Shown piece after piece: positions 21,424 through 28,576 of a stretch of DNA of 28,576 nt (the stretch's first letter is position 1; each line of letters opens with the position of its first letter). The translations under genes were made by a program, and so were the position numbers. The stretch lies in NCBI GenBank assembly GCA_036645575.1, contig JAVXNW010000021.1, positions 1 to 28,576 of the forward strand, given 5' to 3'. The DNA comes from JAVXNW01 sp036645575. Its GTDB lineage: Bacteria > Bacillota > Clostridia > Christensenellales > Aristaeellaceae. The notes under the pieces are model-generated. The model was not told the DNA's origin, did no database searches, and saw only the letters and a list, made by a program, of their open reading frames with translations.

Positions 21424-23889
21424 TTACTGCGCCACGGAATTGCTGATCGGCGCGGTCAACAACTCGGTCTTTTGTTTGCTGTCCAAGTAGTAGTTGATCG
21501 TCGCGATCGCGGTGTCGCTTGCGCTCGAACCCGCGTAGCCGTTTTGGATGTAGACGACCACGACGATTTCCGGCGACGAGTCGTAGGGCGCATAGGTGAC
21601 CAGCCACGAGTTGTTCTCGATATCGACGTCGCTGCGCTGCGCGGTGCCGGTCTTGCCCGCGATCTTGTAGGGGGATTTGGCGAATTTGGCGGCGATCGGG
21701 CCGTCGTGCTCGGTCGAGGTAACTTCCTTCATGCCCTCCTGAATCGCCGCAAAGTACGCCTCGCCGCCCGAGATGTAGTTGATCGCGACCGGTTCCTTGT
21801 CGAGCACCACCGCGCCGGTGGGCGAGATGATCTTGTCGATGATCTTCGCGTCGTAGACCACGCCGCCGTTGCAGATGGCCGACACGTAGCGCGCGACCGC
21901 GATGGGCGTCACCTGGGTGATCGACTGGCCGATGGCCGCCATGATGGTCTCGCTCGCGGTCCAGCGCAGGTCGTTGATGTAGGAGATAAAGGTGTTGACC
22001 AGAAAGTGGCTCGAGATGTACTCAGAGGGAATGTTCATGTCCTCAAGCAGGATCTTTCGCACCTTGGAGACCCAGGTGTCCTTGACGCCCTCGCTGTTGA
22101 CGACGTCCAAAATCTTCTTGGACACCTCGTTGAGTCGATCCTCGTCGTACTCGATGCCGCGATCCTTGCCCACTTCGCGCAGCGTTTTTTTGATCATGAC
22201 GGCGGCGAAGTAGGGCTTGGAGGTATATTGGTTGTCGACCGCCCGGTCGGAGTCGTAGAGCATGTATTGATTGCCGATAAAGCTCGTGGACTCGTTGGGA
22301 AGCTCGATCCCGGTGCGCGACGTGAGCCCCAACAGCGCCGCCCATTTGACCAAGTTGTCAATGCCAAGCCGGAGGCCAATCGTGTAAAAGAAGTAGTTGC
22401 ACGAGTTACGAATGGCGTCCACGATCGTCTGGTTGGCGTGCTGGTAGCGGTTGTAGCTGCCGATCCAGCAGCTGGGCTGGTTGGACAAGTCGCCGGTGCC
22501 GGTGAATTTGCCCGCGTCGGTGATCTGCTCGTCGAGCGTCACCGCGCCCTCCATCAGCGAGGCCAGCGCCGTGACCATCTTAAAGCAGGAGCCGGGCGTA
22601 TCGCGCGCGGAGATGGCGCGGTTGTACATCGGCTTTGCTTCGTCGTTGTACAGCTCGTTCCAATAGGCCTTGGGCACCTTGCCGCCCTCAAATTGCGACA
22701 GGTCAAACGTCGGGTAGTTGACCAGCGCCAGAACCTCCCCGGTGTTGGGGTTCATCGCGACCAGCGCGCCGCTCTTGGCCAACTGCACCTGCTTGCCCGC
22801 CTCCTCGTAGGCGAGCATCTTCTCGCGGTTCGCCGTGCGCCAATTCGCCGTGTTCATGAGGTTGATCTGGTTTTTGTTGATGGCCTGAATGTTCTTGGCC
22901 AGCGCCGCCTCGGCCACCGCCTGCAACTGCGTGTCAATCGTCAGCACCACGTCGTTTCCATCGACCGGCGCCTGATAGCTGATCTCGCGGATGACCTTGC
23001 CACGGTTGTTGATCTCGACCACGCGCTCGCCCTGCCGGTACTTGATGTAGGGCGTCAATTGGTCCTCCATCGAGTACTCGATGCCGGTCTGCCCGACGGT
23101 CGCGTCGTTGGCGTAGCCCTTTTCCTTGTAGTTGGCCAGCGTGTCCTCGCCTGAAATTTTGGAGGTATACCCGATGACGTGCGCCGCCGTCGAGCCTTTG
23201 GGGTATACGCGCGTGGAGCTTTCCTGAATGGACATGCCGTCCAGCTCCATCGAGCGCACCTCAATTTCGCTCACCGTCTCAAGCCCGACGTCCTCGGCGA
23301 TCGTGACGGGCATCGAGAGGTAGTTGTACATGCGCGACTGCTGCCACACGGCCAGCACCTTGACCTTTTCCTCATCGGGCAGGTCTTTGGGCACCGCGTA
23401 GTTTTCGACGAGCGTCTCAAAGAGCTTCTCCTCCGGGACGTCGGTCAAGTAAAAATTCTGTCGCCACTGATCTTGCCGCTTTTTGTCCACCTCGCCGGTC
23501 GCCCCGGTGTCAAAGCGCCAGACGCCCGATTCGTCCTTTTTGAGCCAAAATTCGCTCGTCGTGGTCTTTCCGTTGGACTCGATCAGCTCAATCGTCTTGA
23601 TGATCGACTGGGTGAGCGCCGCGCGATCCTTGTCGCCCGACAGCGACGGGTCGCGGTAGAACTGGACGTTGTAGGACAACTTGTCATACGCCAGCGGGAT
23701 CAAATTCGCGTCGTAAATGGTGCCCCGCATGCCGGTCAATTGAATGGTCTTGGTGGTCTTGGTGTCGGCCTTCGCCTTATAGTCGGTGCCCGCCACGATC
23801 TGCATGTCGTACATCTTCATGCCGGCCAGCGAAAACACCGCAATGATGAGGAGCGCCAGCACGACATAGCGTGCCCTCTTGGGTTTCAT
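21424..23889 (-). CDS. Penicillin-binding protein 2 (class B transpeptidase)
   Basis: The 821-residue protein has a cytoplasmic tip and one membrane helix (about 8-28), a dimerisation/pedestal region (about 40-310) and a transpeptidase domain. Catalytic motifs are complete: S434-CF-K437, S496-C-N498 and K746-T-G748. Both the SxxK and SxN motifs carry Cys next to the catalytic Ser, which is uncommon. An extra helical stretch (about 545-640) lies between SxN and KTG, making the protein longer than E. coli PBP2 (about 630). It crosslinks sidewall peptidoglycan with RodA and MreBCD. GGGAGG lies 10 bases before the ATG, 18 bases after mreD. Confidence 0.94.
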   Translation of the reverse strand: MKPKRARYVVLALLIIAVFSLAGMKMYDMQIVAGTDYKAKADTKTTKTIQLTGMRGTIYDANLIPLAYDKLSYNVQFYRDPSLSGDKDRAALTQSIIKTIELIESNGKTTTSEFWLKKDESGVWRFDTGATGEVDKKRQDQWRQNFYLTDVPEEKLFETLVENYAVPKDLPDEEKVKVLAVWQQSRMYNYLSMPVTIAEDVGLETVSEIEVRSMELDGMSIQESSTRVYPKGSTAAHVIGYTSKISGEDTLANYKEKGYANDATVGQTGIEYSMEDQLTPYIKYRQGERVVEINNRGKVIREISYQAPVDGNDVVLTIDTQLQAVAEAALAKNIQAINKNQINLMNTANWRTANREKMLAYEEAGKQVQLAKSGALVAMNPNTGEVLALVNYPTFDLSQFEGGKVPKAYWNELYNDEAKPMYNRAISARDTPGSCFKMVTALASLMEGAVTLDEQITDAGKFTGTGDLSNQPSCWIGSYNRYQHANQTIVDAIRNSCNYFFYTIGLRLGIDNLVKWAALLGLTSRTGIELPNESTSFIGNQYMLYDSDRAVDNQYTSKPYFAAVMIKKTLREVGKDRGIEYDEDRLNEVSKKILDVVNSEGVKDTWVSKVRKILLEDMNIPSEYISSHFLVNTFISYINDLRWTASETIMAAIGQSITQVTPIAVARYVSAICNGGVVYDAKIIDKIISPTGAVVLDKEPVAINYISGGEAYFAAIQEGMKEVTSTEHDGPIAAKFAKSPYKIAGKTGTAQRSDVDIENNSWLVTYAPYDSSPEIVVVVYIQNGYAGSSASDTAIATINYYLDSKQKTELLTAPISNSVAQ

Positions 23890-23907
23890 GTGAATTTTTC
23901 CTCCCTT

Positions 23908-24399
23908 CTACCGCCCTGCGTAGCGTTGCCAAGTTGGCCTGAGCAGTCGGTTGTAGAGCAAATACATAAGCTGCGCGATGAGCGTCTCCATGCCGATGCG
24001 CGCAAGCGCCTGCACAAGGTTGTCAAACGTCATCTGCTGCCCCGAAATAAACTGATAGATCGCCATCGAAATCTCGAAAATCGACAGGCAGACGATCGGC
24101 GTCAGCACGACCGTCAACAGGTACCGCTGAAATTTTCGCCCTGAAACGCCCGCCAGATAGCCAATCAGTAGATACAATATCGCCATGAGCCCCATCGGGT
24201 GCCCCACCAATATGTCCACCAGCAGTCCCCCGACCATGCCATAGAGCAGCCCGCGCGTGCGCCCAAGCAGCAGCCCCAACACGATCACCGTCGGAAGCAA
24301 AAACACCGGCACCGCCCAGTGGACGGCGATACTTGGCACAACCGACAGGTCAATCAGCAGCGTTACCAGGACAAGAATGATCGGAAAAAATCGTCTCAT
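23908..24399 (-). CDS. mreD: Rod shape-determining protein MreD
   Basis: The 163-residue, very hydrophobic protein has about five membrane helices. The GLLYGMVGGLLVDIL segment matches the conserved MreD motif. MreD is an integral membrane part of the elongasome, connecting MreC with the RodA-PBP2 pair. It follows mreC by 30 bases and precedes pbp2 by 18. An AAAGGGGA site lies about 8 bases before the ATG. Identification rests on size, topology, the motif and its fixed place between mreC and pbp2. Confidence 0.92.
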   Translation of the reverse strand: MRRFFPIILVLVTLLIDLSVVPSIAVHWAVPVFLLPTVIVLGLLLGRTRGLLYGMVGGLLVDILVGHPMGLMAILYLLIGYLAGVSGRKFQRYLLTVVLTPIVCLSIFEISMAIYQFISGQQMTFDNLVQALARIGMETLIAQLMYLLYNRLLRPTWQRYAGR

Positions 24400-24429
24400 C
24401 GTTTCTTTCCCCTTTCTTGCTGCACTTGG

Positions 24430-25650
24430 CTACATCGTCCATGCGTCCTCGGGCGGCATTGCGTCCGGATCATAGGTGGCGGATGGCGCTGGCGTGGAAG
24501 GCGTGCTCCCCTTGTCCGTCTCGGTCTTGGGCGCCTCGTCGCCGGGCACTGGGCTTGGATAGTACCACGGCACATCCTCGCCATTTGCGCCCGCGTTCAC
24601 ATTGGCCGTGGGTTCGGGCGTGGGGGTCGGAACGGGCGTGGGTCTGGGCGTTGGCGTCGGCATGATCGGGAGCTTGTCGCCCGTGTCGCGCTCCACCACC
24701 GTGCGCAGCACCAGCACCTCTTCGACGTGCTGGAAGTCGACCGCGGGCAGCACCACGATGTACTGATCCGACAGGTCGCTCTGGCGCGAGACCGAGGCGA
24801 CCGTTCCCACGGTCAGGCCCTTGGGGTAGAGCGTATCCACGCCGCTTGTCAGCACCACGTCGCCCGGCATAATGTCGTTGACCACGGGCAGGTAGTACAT
24901 GTTGCATTCGGCGGTGGGGGAAGTGCTTGAAATCTGGCCGCGCATGACGCCGTTGTCGCGCGTGCGCTCAATCAGGCAGGCGACGGCCGAGCGCGAGTCG
25001 ATGACCGACAGCACTTTGGCGTAGGTAAGCCCCACCTCGTACACGCGGCCGACCAGCCCGTCCCCGGTAATGACCGACATATTGACGTTCACGCCATCCT
25101 TGGTGCCTCGGTTGATTGAAAAGGTGTTGAACCACACGCCGGGATCGCGCGCAATGACCCGCGCATAGACCGGCTTCATCGCCTCATACCGATCCTTCGC
25201 GCCCAGCAGTTGGGTCAGCCGCTCGTTTTCCAGCGCGTCCTCGTCGCGGGCGACCAGCTGCAGCTTGAGGCTGTCCACCTCCTGCTTTTGCAGTTCATAC
25301 GCCTCGGTGATGGCGGCATAGTCCTTCGCGCCGTCAATCAGGTCGCGCACATACTGCGTCGCGGAGGAAACGGCGTTTTGCACGGGCGCAAAGATCGACC
25401 CGACCATGTTCTCCCCATTGCCCACCTTGCCCTGATCGCGCACCAGCAGAAAAAAGCCCAGCGCCACGATCGCCAGCGTCACAAGCAGCGCAAAGGCGAC
25501 GCGCCCCAGCGCCGCGTGTTTGCGCACGCGCTTGGGCTTTTGCGGCTTTGCGGGTTTTCCCTTGGATGGACGCACGGGCCTTGCCTTTTTCGCTTCGCCG
25601 CCCGTCGTGCCCGGCATTCTGGATTCGTCTTTTTTTGTATCGAGCGCCAT
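24430..25650 (-). CDS. mreC: Rod shape-determining protein MreC
   Basis: The ATG at 25650 gives 406 residues; AAAGGAG lies 12 bases upstream. The in-frame extension to 25863 would overlap mreB and is not MreC-like. A basic Lys/Pro-rich cytoplasmic stretch (1-48) precedes one membrane helix (50-70). A coiled coil follows (about 105-150). The two beta domains of the MreC family span about 155-320 (GVWFNTFSINRGTKDGV, GDGLVGRV, ITSGVDTLYPKGL-like). The last 80 residues form a Pro/Thr-rich tail (PTPTPRPTPVPTPTPEP) predicted disordered and exported. MreC links MreB to PBP2 outside the membrane. The tail is longer than usual and could reach into the wall. Confidence 0.93.
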   Translation of the reverse strand: MALDTKKDESRMPGTTGGEAKKARPVRPSKGKPAKPQKPKRVRKHAALGRVAFALLVTLAIVALGFFLLVRDQGKVGNGENMVGSIFAPVQNAVSSATQYVRDLIDGAKDYAAITEAYELQKQEVDSLKLQLVARDEDALENERLTQLLGAKDRYEAMKPVYARVIARDPGVWFNTFSINRGTKDGVNVNMSVITGDGLVGRVYEVGLTYAKVLSVIDSRSAVACLIERTRDNGVMRGQISSTSPTAECNMYYLPVVNDIMPGDVVLTSGVDTLYPKGLTVGTVASVSRQSDLSDQYIVVLPAVDFQHVEEVLVLRTVVERDTGDKLPIMPTPTPRPTPVPTPTPEPTANVNAGANGEDVPWYYPSPVPGDEAPKTETDKGSTPSTPAPSATYDPDAMPPEDAWTM

Positions 25651-25792
25651 GATCGTGAATTTCTCCTTTATCAAAACCGGCAAGGCGGGTGCGGCGATGC
25701 CGCGACGCCCCGGCGGTTGCTTGTAGGAACCAGCCCGCGCCAGTTGCCGCCTGCGGTCAAGGCAAGTAAGCGGCAGGGAATCGGTCAGGTCC
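25651..25792. other. 142-base gap between mreB and mreC
   Basis: This gap is longer than the other joints in the operon (1-80 bases). It holds GC-rich inverted segments (GGCGGGTGCGGCG near CGCCGC) but no T-run or consensus promoter that I could find, so it probably remains within the operon transcript. Confidence 0.4.
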
Positions 25793-26926
25793 TCATTGCT
25801 CCTGCGCCGCACCGGACTCAAGCGCGCCGTTAAGCAGCTTGTCGTCGCTCGCCATGCGCCCAAGGCCCAGGATCACGTCCTCGTGCGGGTGTTCGCCCAC
25901 CGAGACCGGCACGCCGGTCTTCTCGGCCAAAAGCTGCGCAAGGCCGGTAAGCAGCGCGCCGCCGCCCGAAAGCGTTATGCCCGAATCCAGAATGTCCGCC
26001 GCCAGTTCCGGCGGAACGCGGCCCAGCGCGTCGCGAATCGCGTCAATCAGCACGCTGACCGGCTCTCTGAGCGCCAGCGCGATGTCGCGCGTGCTTACCG
26101 TAATGGTCTCGGGCTTGCCGGTCAGCGCGTTTTTGCCCTTGAGCAGCGCCTTTTCGCCGACCGGTTCCACCGGCTCAATGGTCGCAAGGCCGGTCTCCTG
26201 GGTGTTTTCGAGGATCGGCTGATCGTCTTCGTCCTCCGGCCAGTCCTCGTCGTAGTCCTCGGTCGGAAGCGTCGCGGAGCCGATGTCGCACTTTAGGTCT
26301 TCCGCCGTCGAAAGGCCGATGATCAACCGCTTTTTCCGGCGCACGTAGCGCACGATCGCCTCGTCCATCGACAGGCTGCCCGTGCGCATCGAGCGCGCCG
26401 CCACGATCCCGGTCATTGAGATGACGGCAATCTCGCTCGTGCCGCCGCCCAGCACCACGATCATCACCGCACGGGGCTGATCGACCGTAAGCCCCGCGCC
26501 AAGCGCCGCCGCGAGGGGCGTCTTGACCAGGATTGTGCGCTTGGCGCCCGATGCGCGAACCGCCAGCGCCAGCGCGTCTTTTTCGACCTTGGTCAGCCCC
26601 TGCGACATGCTGACCAGCAATTGCGCCTTCTCCATCGGCTTTCTGCGCCCGGTCGCCTTTTCGCTCAGCGCGATCATCGTGAGCGCCGCCAGATCCACGT
26701 CGGTCACCGCGCCGTCCATGACCGGAAAGGTCAACTGCGTCGCCTTGCCGGTGCGCCCCTGCGACTGGTACGCGTCTCCACCCACCGCCAGCACGCTTGT
26801 GGGATCATCCGCCATCACCAGCACGCTCGTCGGCTCCCGAAGCACAATCCCCTCGTTTTCAAGGTATATCGTCGTGTTGGACGAGCCAAGGTCAATGGCA
26901 ATGCCGCCCCCCGATAAAAAGCCCAT
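25793..26926 (-). CDS. mreB: Divergent MreB-family actin homologue
   Basis: The 377-residue protein follows MreB from end to end: IAIDLGSSNTTIYL (phosphate-1, 9-22), GGGTSEIAVIS (160-170), PPELAADILDSGITLSGGGALL (adenosine site, split at 305-326). Several nucleotide-site residues differ from usual MreB. IEEP is VKTP (134-137). The Asp before GGGT is Leu 159. The Asp of GDxMD is Leu 185 in GSLSMD. An acidic insert (about 219-262; EDYDEDWPEDEDD) adds roughly 30 residues in subdomain IIB. MreB filaments steer sidewall synthesis in an ATP-dependent way; this one may bind but not hydrolyse ATP (inference). It is directly upstream of mreC and 78 bases after maf. No base-level sign of decay (no stop or frameshift) is seen. 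Confidence 0.88.
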   Translation of the reverse strand: MGFLSGGGIAIDLGSSNTTIYLENEGIVLREPTSVLVMADDPTSVLAVGGDAYQSQGRTGKATQLTFPVMDGAVTDVDLAALTMIALSEKATGRRKPMEKAQLLVSMSQGLTKVEKDALALAVRASGAKRTILVKTPLAAALGAGLTVDQPRAVMIVVLGGGTSEIAVISMTGIVAARSMRTGSLSMDEAIVRYVRRKKRLIIGLSTAEDLKCDIGSATLPTEDYDEDWPEDEDDQPILENTQETGLATIEPVEPVGEKALLKGKNALTGKPETITVSTRDIALALREPVSVLIDAIRDALGRVPPELAADILDSGITLSGGGALLTGLAQLLAEKTGVPVSVGEHPHEDVILGLGRMASDDKLLNGALESGAAQEQ

Positions 26927-27004
26927 CAGCCGCCTTCCCCCTTTTCACGCGTCGCCTCAATCTGTTGGTGCAAGTCCGCGCCCAGCCTCGCGCGCCGTAG
27001 GTCT

Positions 27005-27589
27005 TTATTCTATCGCCGCGCCGCGTTCTTCGCGCGCGCCGTCCAGCATCTCTTTGACCATCTGCGTCGGAAGCCCCATCACGTTGTCAAACGGCCCCTC
27101 GATATGGTCCACGAATTTTCCCGCGCCGCCCTGTATGGCGTAGGCGCCCGCCTTGTCCATCGGCTCCTTTGTGAGGACATACGCGCTTATTTCATCCGGC
27201 GAAAGCGCGCGGAACGCGACCTTCGTCTCGCACACGCGCACGTCCCGCGCGCCGCTCGCGGCGTCAATCAGGCATACGCCCGTGTAGACCGCGTGCGTGC
27301 GGCCGGACAATTGCGCAAGCATCTGCGCCGCCTGCGCGCAATCGACCGGCTTCCCAAGCGCGTGCCCGTCCAAGGCGACCAGCGTATCCGCGCCCAGCAC
27401 AAGCCCTTCGCGAAGCGTATCGGCCACCGCCTGCGCCTTGCGCTGCGCCAGAACCGCGACCGCCTCGCGCGCGGGAAGGGCGGTTGTCTCGTCGGTCGGC
27501 CGCGTGAGCACGGTAAACGCCACGCCCATCTCGCGCAAAAGCGCCTTTCGACGCGGCGACCCGGACGCCAGAATGATTGCCTCCCGCAT
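27005..27589 (-). CDS. maf: Maf-family nucleotide pyrophosphatase
   Basis: From the ATG at 27589 (AAGGGGG 8 bases upstream) the protein has 194 residues. The signature ILASGSPRRKALL (about 5-17) opens the protein. VLGADTLVALDG, the GRTHAVYTGV segment and the YAIQGGAGKFVDHIEGPFDNVMGLP motif are all canonical. Maf enzymes hydrolyse dTTP, UTP or modified nucleotides to monophosphates and pyrophosphate; overproduction inhibits septum formation in Bacillus. Position directly upstream of mreBCD is conserved in Bacillota. It appears to be the first gene of the long elongation operon, downstream of an extended -10 promoter. Confidence 0.95.
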   Translation of the reverse strand: MREAIILASGSPRRKALLREMGVAFTVLTRPTDETTALPAREAVAVLAQRKAQAVADTLREGLVLGADTLVALDGHALGKPVDCAQAAQMLAQLSGRTHAVYTGVCLIDAASGARDVRVCETKVAFRALSPDEISAYVLTKEPMDKAGAYAIQGGAGKFVDHIEGPFDNVMGLPTQMVKEMLDGAREERGAAIE

Positions 27590-27646
27590 CGTACATGCCC
27601 CCTTCGCCAATGGCTACAGCTTGATCGCCCAGCATAGATAAGTGAC

Positions 27647-27675
27647 ATTATAGCATAGACGGGCCAATCTGAAAA
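27647..27675 (-). promoter_or_regulatory. Extended -10 promoter of the maf-mreBCD operon
   Basis: On the minus strand TGCTATAAT (27647-27655) is a perfect extended -10 and TTTTCA (27670-27675) is a weak -35 at 17 bases. The start would lie about 50 bases before the maf ATG. It is divergent from the DUF1508 promoter, about 85 bases away. Confidence 0.65.
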
Positions 27676-27758
27676 CCTTGAAGCCGTCACAAGGGGAAAT
27701 TTGTCATTCTGATAACAGAGTCGCACCGCGCCCGCCACAAATTTTGAGCTTGTTTCCC

Positions 27759-27788
27759 TTGACATAGCCACCGATATGACGATATAAT
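27759..27788 (+). promoter_or_regulatory. Consensus sigma-A promoter of the DUF1508 gene
   Basis: A perfect TTGACA (27759-27764) and a perfect TATAAT (27783-27788) are 18 bases apart, about 50 bases before the ATG at 27837. Both boxes are consensus, which predicts strong expression. Confidence 0.85.
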
Positions 27789-27836
27789 GGTGTTACAGGT
27801 ATATTATGCCTATACGGAAAGGGTGTGTCTGTTAAA

Positions 27837-28217
27837 ATGGGAAAATTTGTCATGCGCAAGACGGATACCGGCATTGTCTTTCACCTGAAGGCAGGTAACG
27901 GCGAAATCATCGCGACGAGCGAGGTCTACAAAAGCAAAGCATCCTGCCTGAACGGCATCGAGAGCATCAAGGAAAACGCACCCAAGGCGAAGCTGGAGGA
28001 TCAGACGCTCGAGCACTTTGAGAAAGTGACCAACCCGAAGTTCGTCATCTACACCGCCAAGGACGAGTCCTTCCGCTTCCACCTGACGGCCGTCAACGGC
28101 GAGATCATCGCGGTTTCGCAGGGCTATACCGCCAAGCAGAGCTGCACCGACGGCATTCACAGCGTGCGCGAGAACGCGCCCGCCGCGATCGTTCAGGACG
28201 ACACCGAGAAGGAATAA
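27837..28217 (+). CDS. DUF1508 (YegP-like) tandem-repeat protein
   Basis: The ATG at 27837 gives 126 residues and matches the usual MGKFV start; a GTG at 27825 is in frame but would lie on the ribosome site (GGAAAGGG). Two copies of the DUF1508 unit are visible: residues 1-50 (FHLKAGNGEIIATSEVY...GIESIKENAP) and 66-115 (FHLTAVNGEIIAVSQGY...GIHSVRENAP), joined by a short linker. Each unit is a small alpha-beta fold; two make a compact pseudo-dimer as in E. coli YegP. The function of the family is not known. The gene stands alone with a strong promoter and a strong terminator. Confidence 0.88.
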   Translation: MGKFVMRKTDTGIVFHLKAGNGEIIATSEVYKSKASCLNGIESIKENAPKAKLEDQTLEHFEKVTNPKFVIYTAKDESFRFHLTAVNGEIIAVSQGYTAKQSCTDGIHSVRENAPAAIVQDDTEKE

Positions 28218-28248
28218 TTCGGCTTCCCCGCGCCCCATGGATCCAATT

Positions 28249-28285
28249 AAAAAGCAGTCGTCCCGCGCGTGGACGGCTGCTTTTT
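28249..28285 (+). terminator. Rho-independent terminator of the DUF1508 gene
   Basis: AAAAAGCAGTCGTCC pairs with GGACGGCTGCTTTTT around a CGCGCGT loop, with a trailing T-run, about 30 bases after the stop codon. The A-run on the other side makes it usable in both directions. Confidence 0.9.
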
Positions 28286-28294
28286 CGCACGACG

Positions 28295-28420
28295 CTGCGG
28301 TGCCGTGCTGACGCTCACGCGGGTTATTGAACGCGGAGGCGGGCTTCTCGCCAGCCCGGCACTGCGGTGCCGTGCTGTCGCTCACGCGGGTTATTGAACG
28401 CGGAGGTGGGGCTTCTCGCC
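28295..28420. repeat. Two direct repeats of about 58 bp
   Basis: The unit CTGCGGTGCCGTGCTG(A/T)CGC...GGGTTATTGAACGCGGAGG...CTTCTCGCC occurs at 28295-28352 and 28362-28420. The two copies differ at about three positions and start 67 bases apart. Each unit ends in a small stem (GGCGggcttctCGCC; GGGGCttctcGCCCC). Confidence 0.85.
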
Positions 28421-28576
28421 CCCCTCCACACCACCCCCTCGAGCTGTACGCCCTTGCTGTGGTGTCCTCGCACCTCGTCCCAACCCTTGCGTGAGCAAAG
28501 ATGTCGTCAAGGCTTCAAGCCTTGTGCGAGCCGGCGGCAGCGCCGGTCGCTTGTCGCAACAAGCGAAATCCTTCGA
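28421..28576. repeat. Cluster of inverted repeats at the window edge
   Basis: Four short hairpins follow each other: TTGC/GCAA (28487-28498), CAAGGCTTCAAGCCTTG (28508-28524), CCGGCGGCAGCGCCGG (28531-28546) and CGCTTGTCGCAACAAGCG (28548-28565). No convincing coding frame crosses them. They may be part of a dispersed repeat or a structured RNA that continues beyond the window. Confidence 0.6.

Noticed and set aside
20542..23154. 870-codon open frame on the plus strand
   Set aside because: It lies opposite minD and pbp2, both with complete family motifs. Its composition (Arg, Val, Asp, His rich) is that of a GC-rich antisense shadow.
24600..24660. Repetitive GT/GC-rich tract in mreC
   Set aside because: It encodes the Pro/Thr tail of MreC, a normal low-complexity tail, and is not an independent repeat element.

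Overview
The window is a GC-rich chromosomal segment of a Gram-positive-type anaerobe, most likely an uncultured gut-type Clostridia (Bacillota). The reasons are the dnaG-rpoD-trmK-nif3 gene order, the maf-mreBCD-pbp2-minD-rodA cluster, strong Shine-Dalgarno sites with frequent GTG/TTG starts, a lipoprotein foldase with a lipobox, and several exported fumarate-reductase-type flavoproteins. The species cannot be named from sequence alone. Nearly everything is on the minus strand; only mgtE and a DUF1508 gene are clearly on the plus strand. No tRNA, rRNA, CRISPR array, transposase or phage gene was seen.

Region 1 (1-7090) is an accessory respiratory module. It holds three exported FAD-dependent reductase-like proteins: two with a covalent-FMN domain and one without. 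It also holds a MerR-family and a TetR-family regulator. The first flavoprotein gene has a promoter with a 19-bp spacer and a dyad in it, typical of MerR activation. The tetR gene has a consensus promoter and a perfect palindromic operator, and is probably co-transcribed with the second and third flavoprotein genes.

Region 2 (7091-9487) has the magnesium transporter gene mgtE behind a long structured leader. The leader carries two tiny overlapping ORFs and a terminator-like hairpin. mgtE converges on rnpB (RNase P RNA), with a shared bidirectional terminator between them.

Region 3 (9500-14526) is the macromolecular-synthesis operon, read dnaG, rpoD, trmK, nif3-like, zinc-ribbon protein. Region 4 (14841-17120) holds a PrsA/SurA-like lipoprotein foldase whose rotamase domain is split by a long Ala/Pro/Glu-rich insert, and an alpha/beta-hydrolase-like protein that has lost its catalytic residues.

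Region 5 (17125-27589) is one long minus-strand cell-elongation operon: maf, mreB, mreC, mreD, pbp2, minD, rodA, then a PfkB sugar kinase, homoserine dehydrogenase and the degenerate hydrolase. The MreB is unusual: several nucleotide-site residues are replaced and there is an acidic insert. minD lacks the usual minC and minE neighbours. Region 6 (27611-28576) is a divergent promoter region, a DUF1508 protein with its terminator, and a run of direct and inverted repeats that leaves the window.
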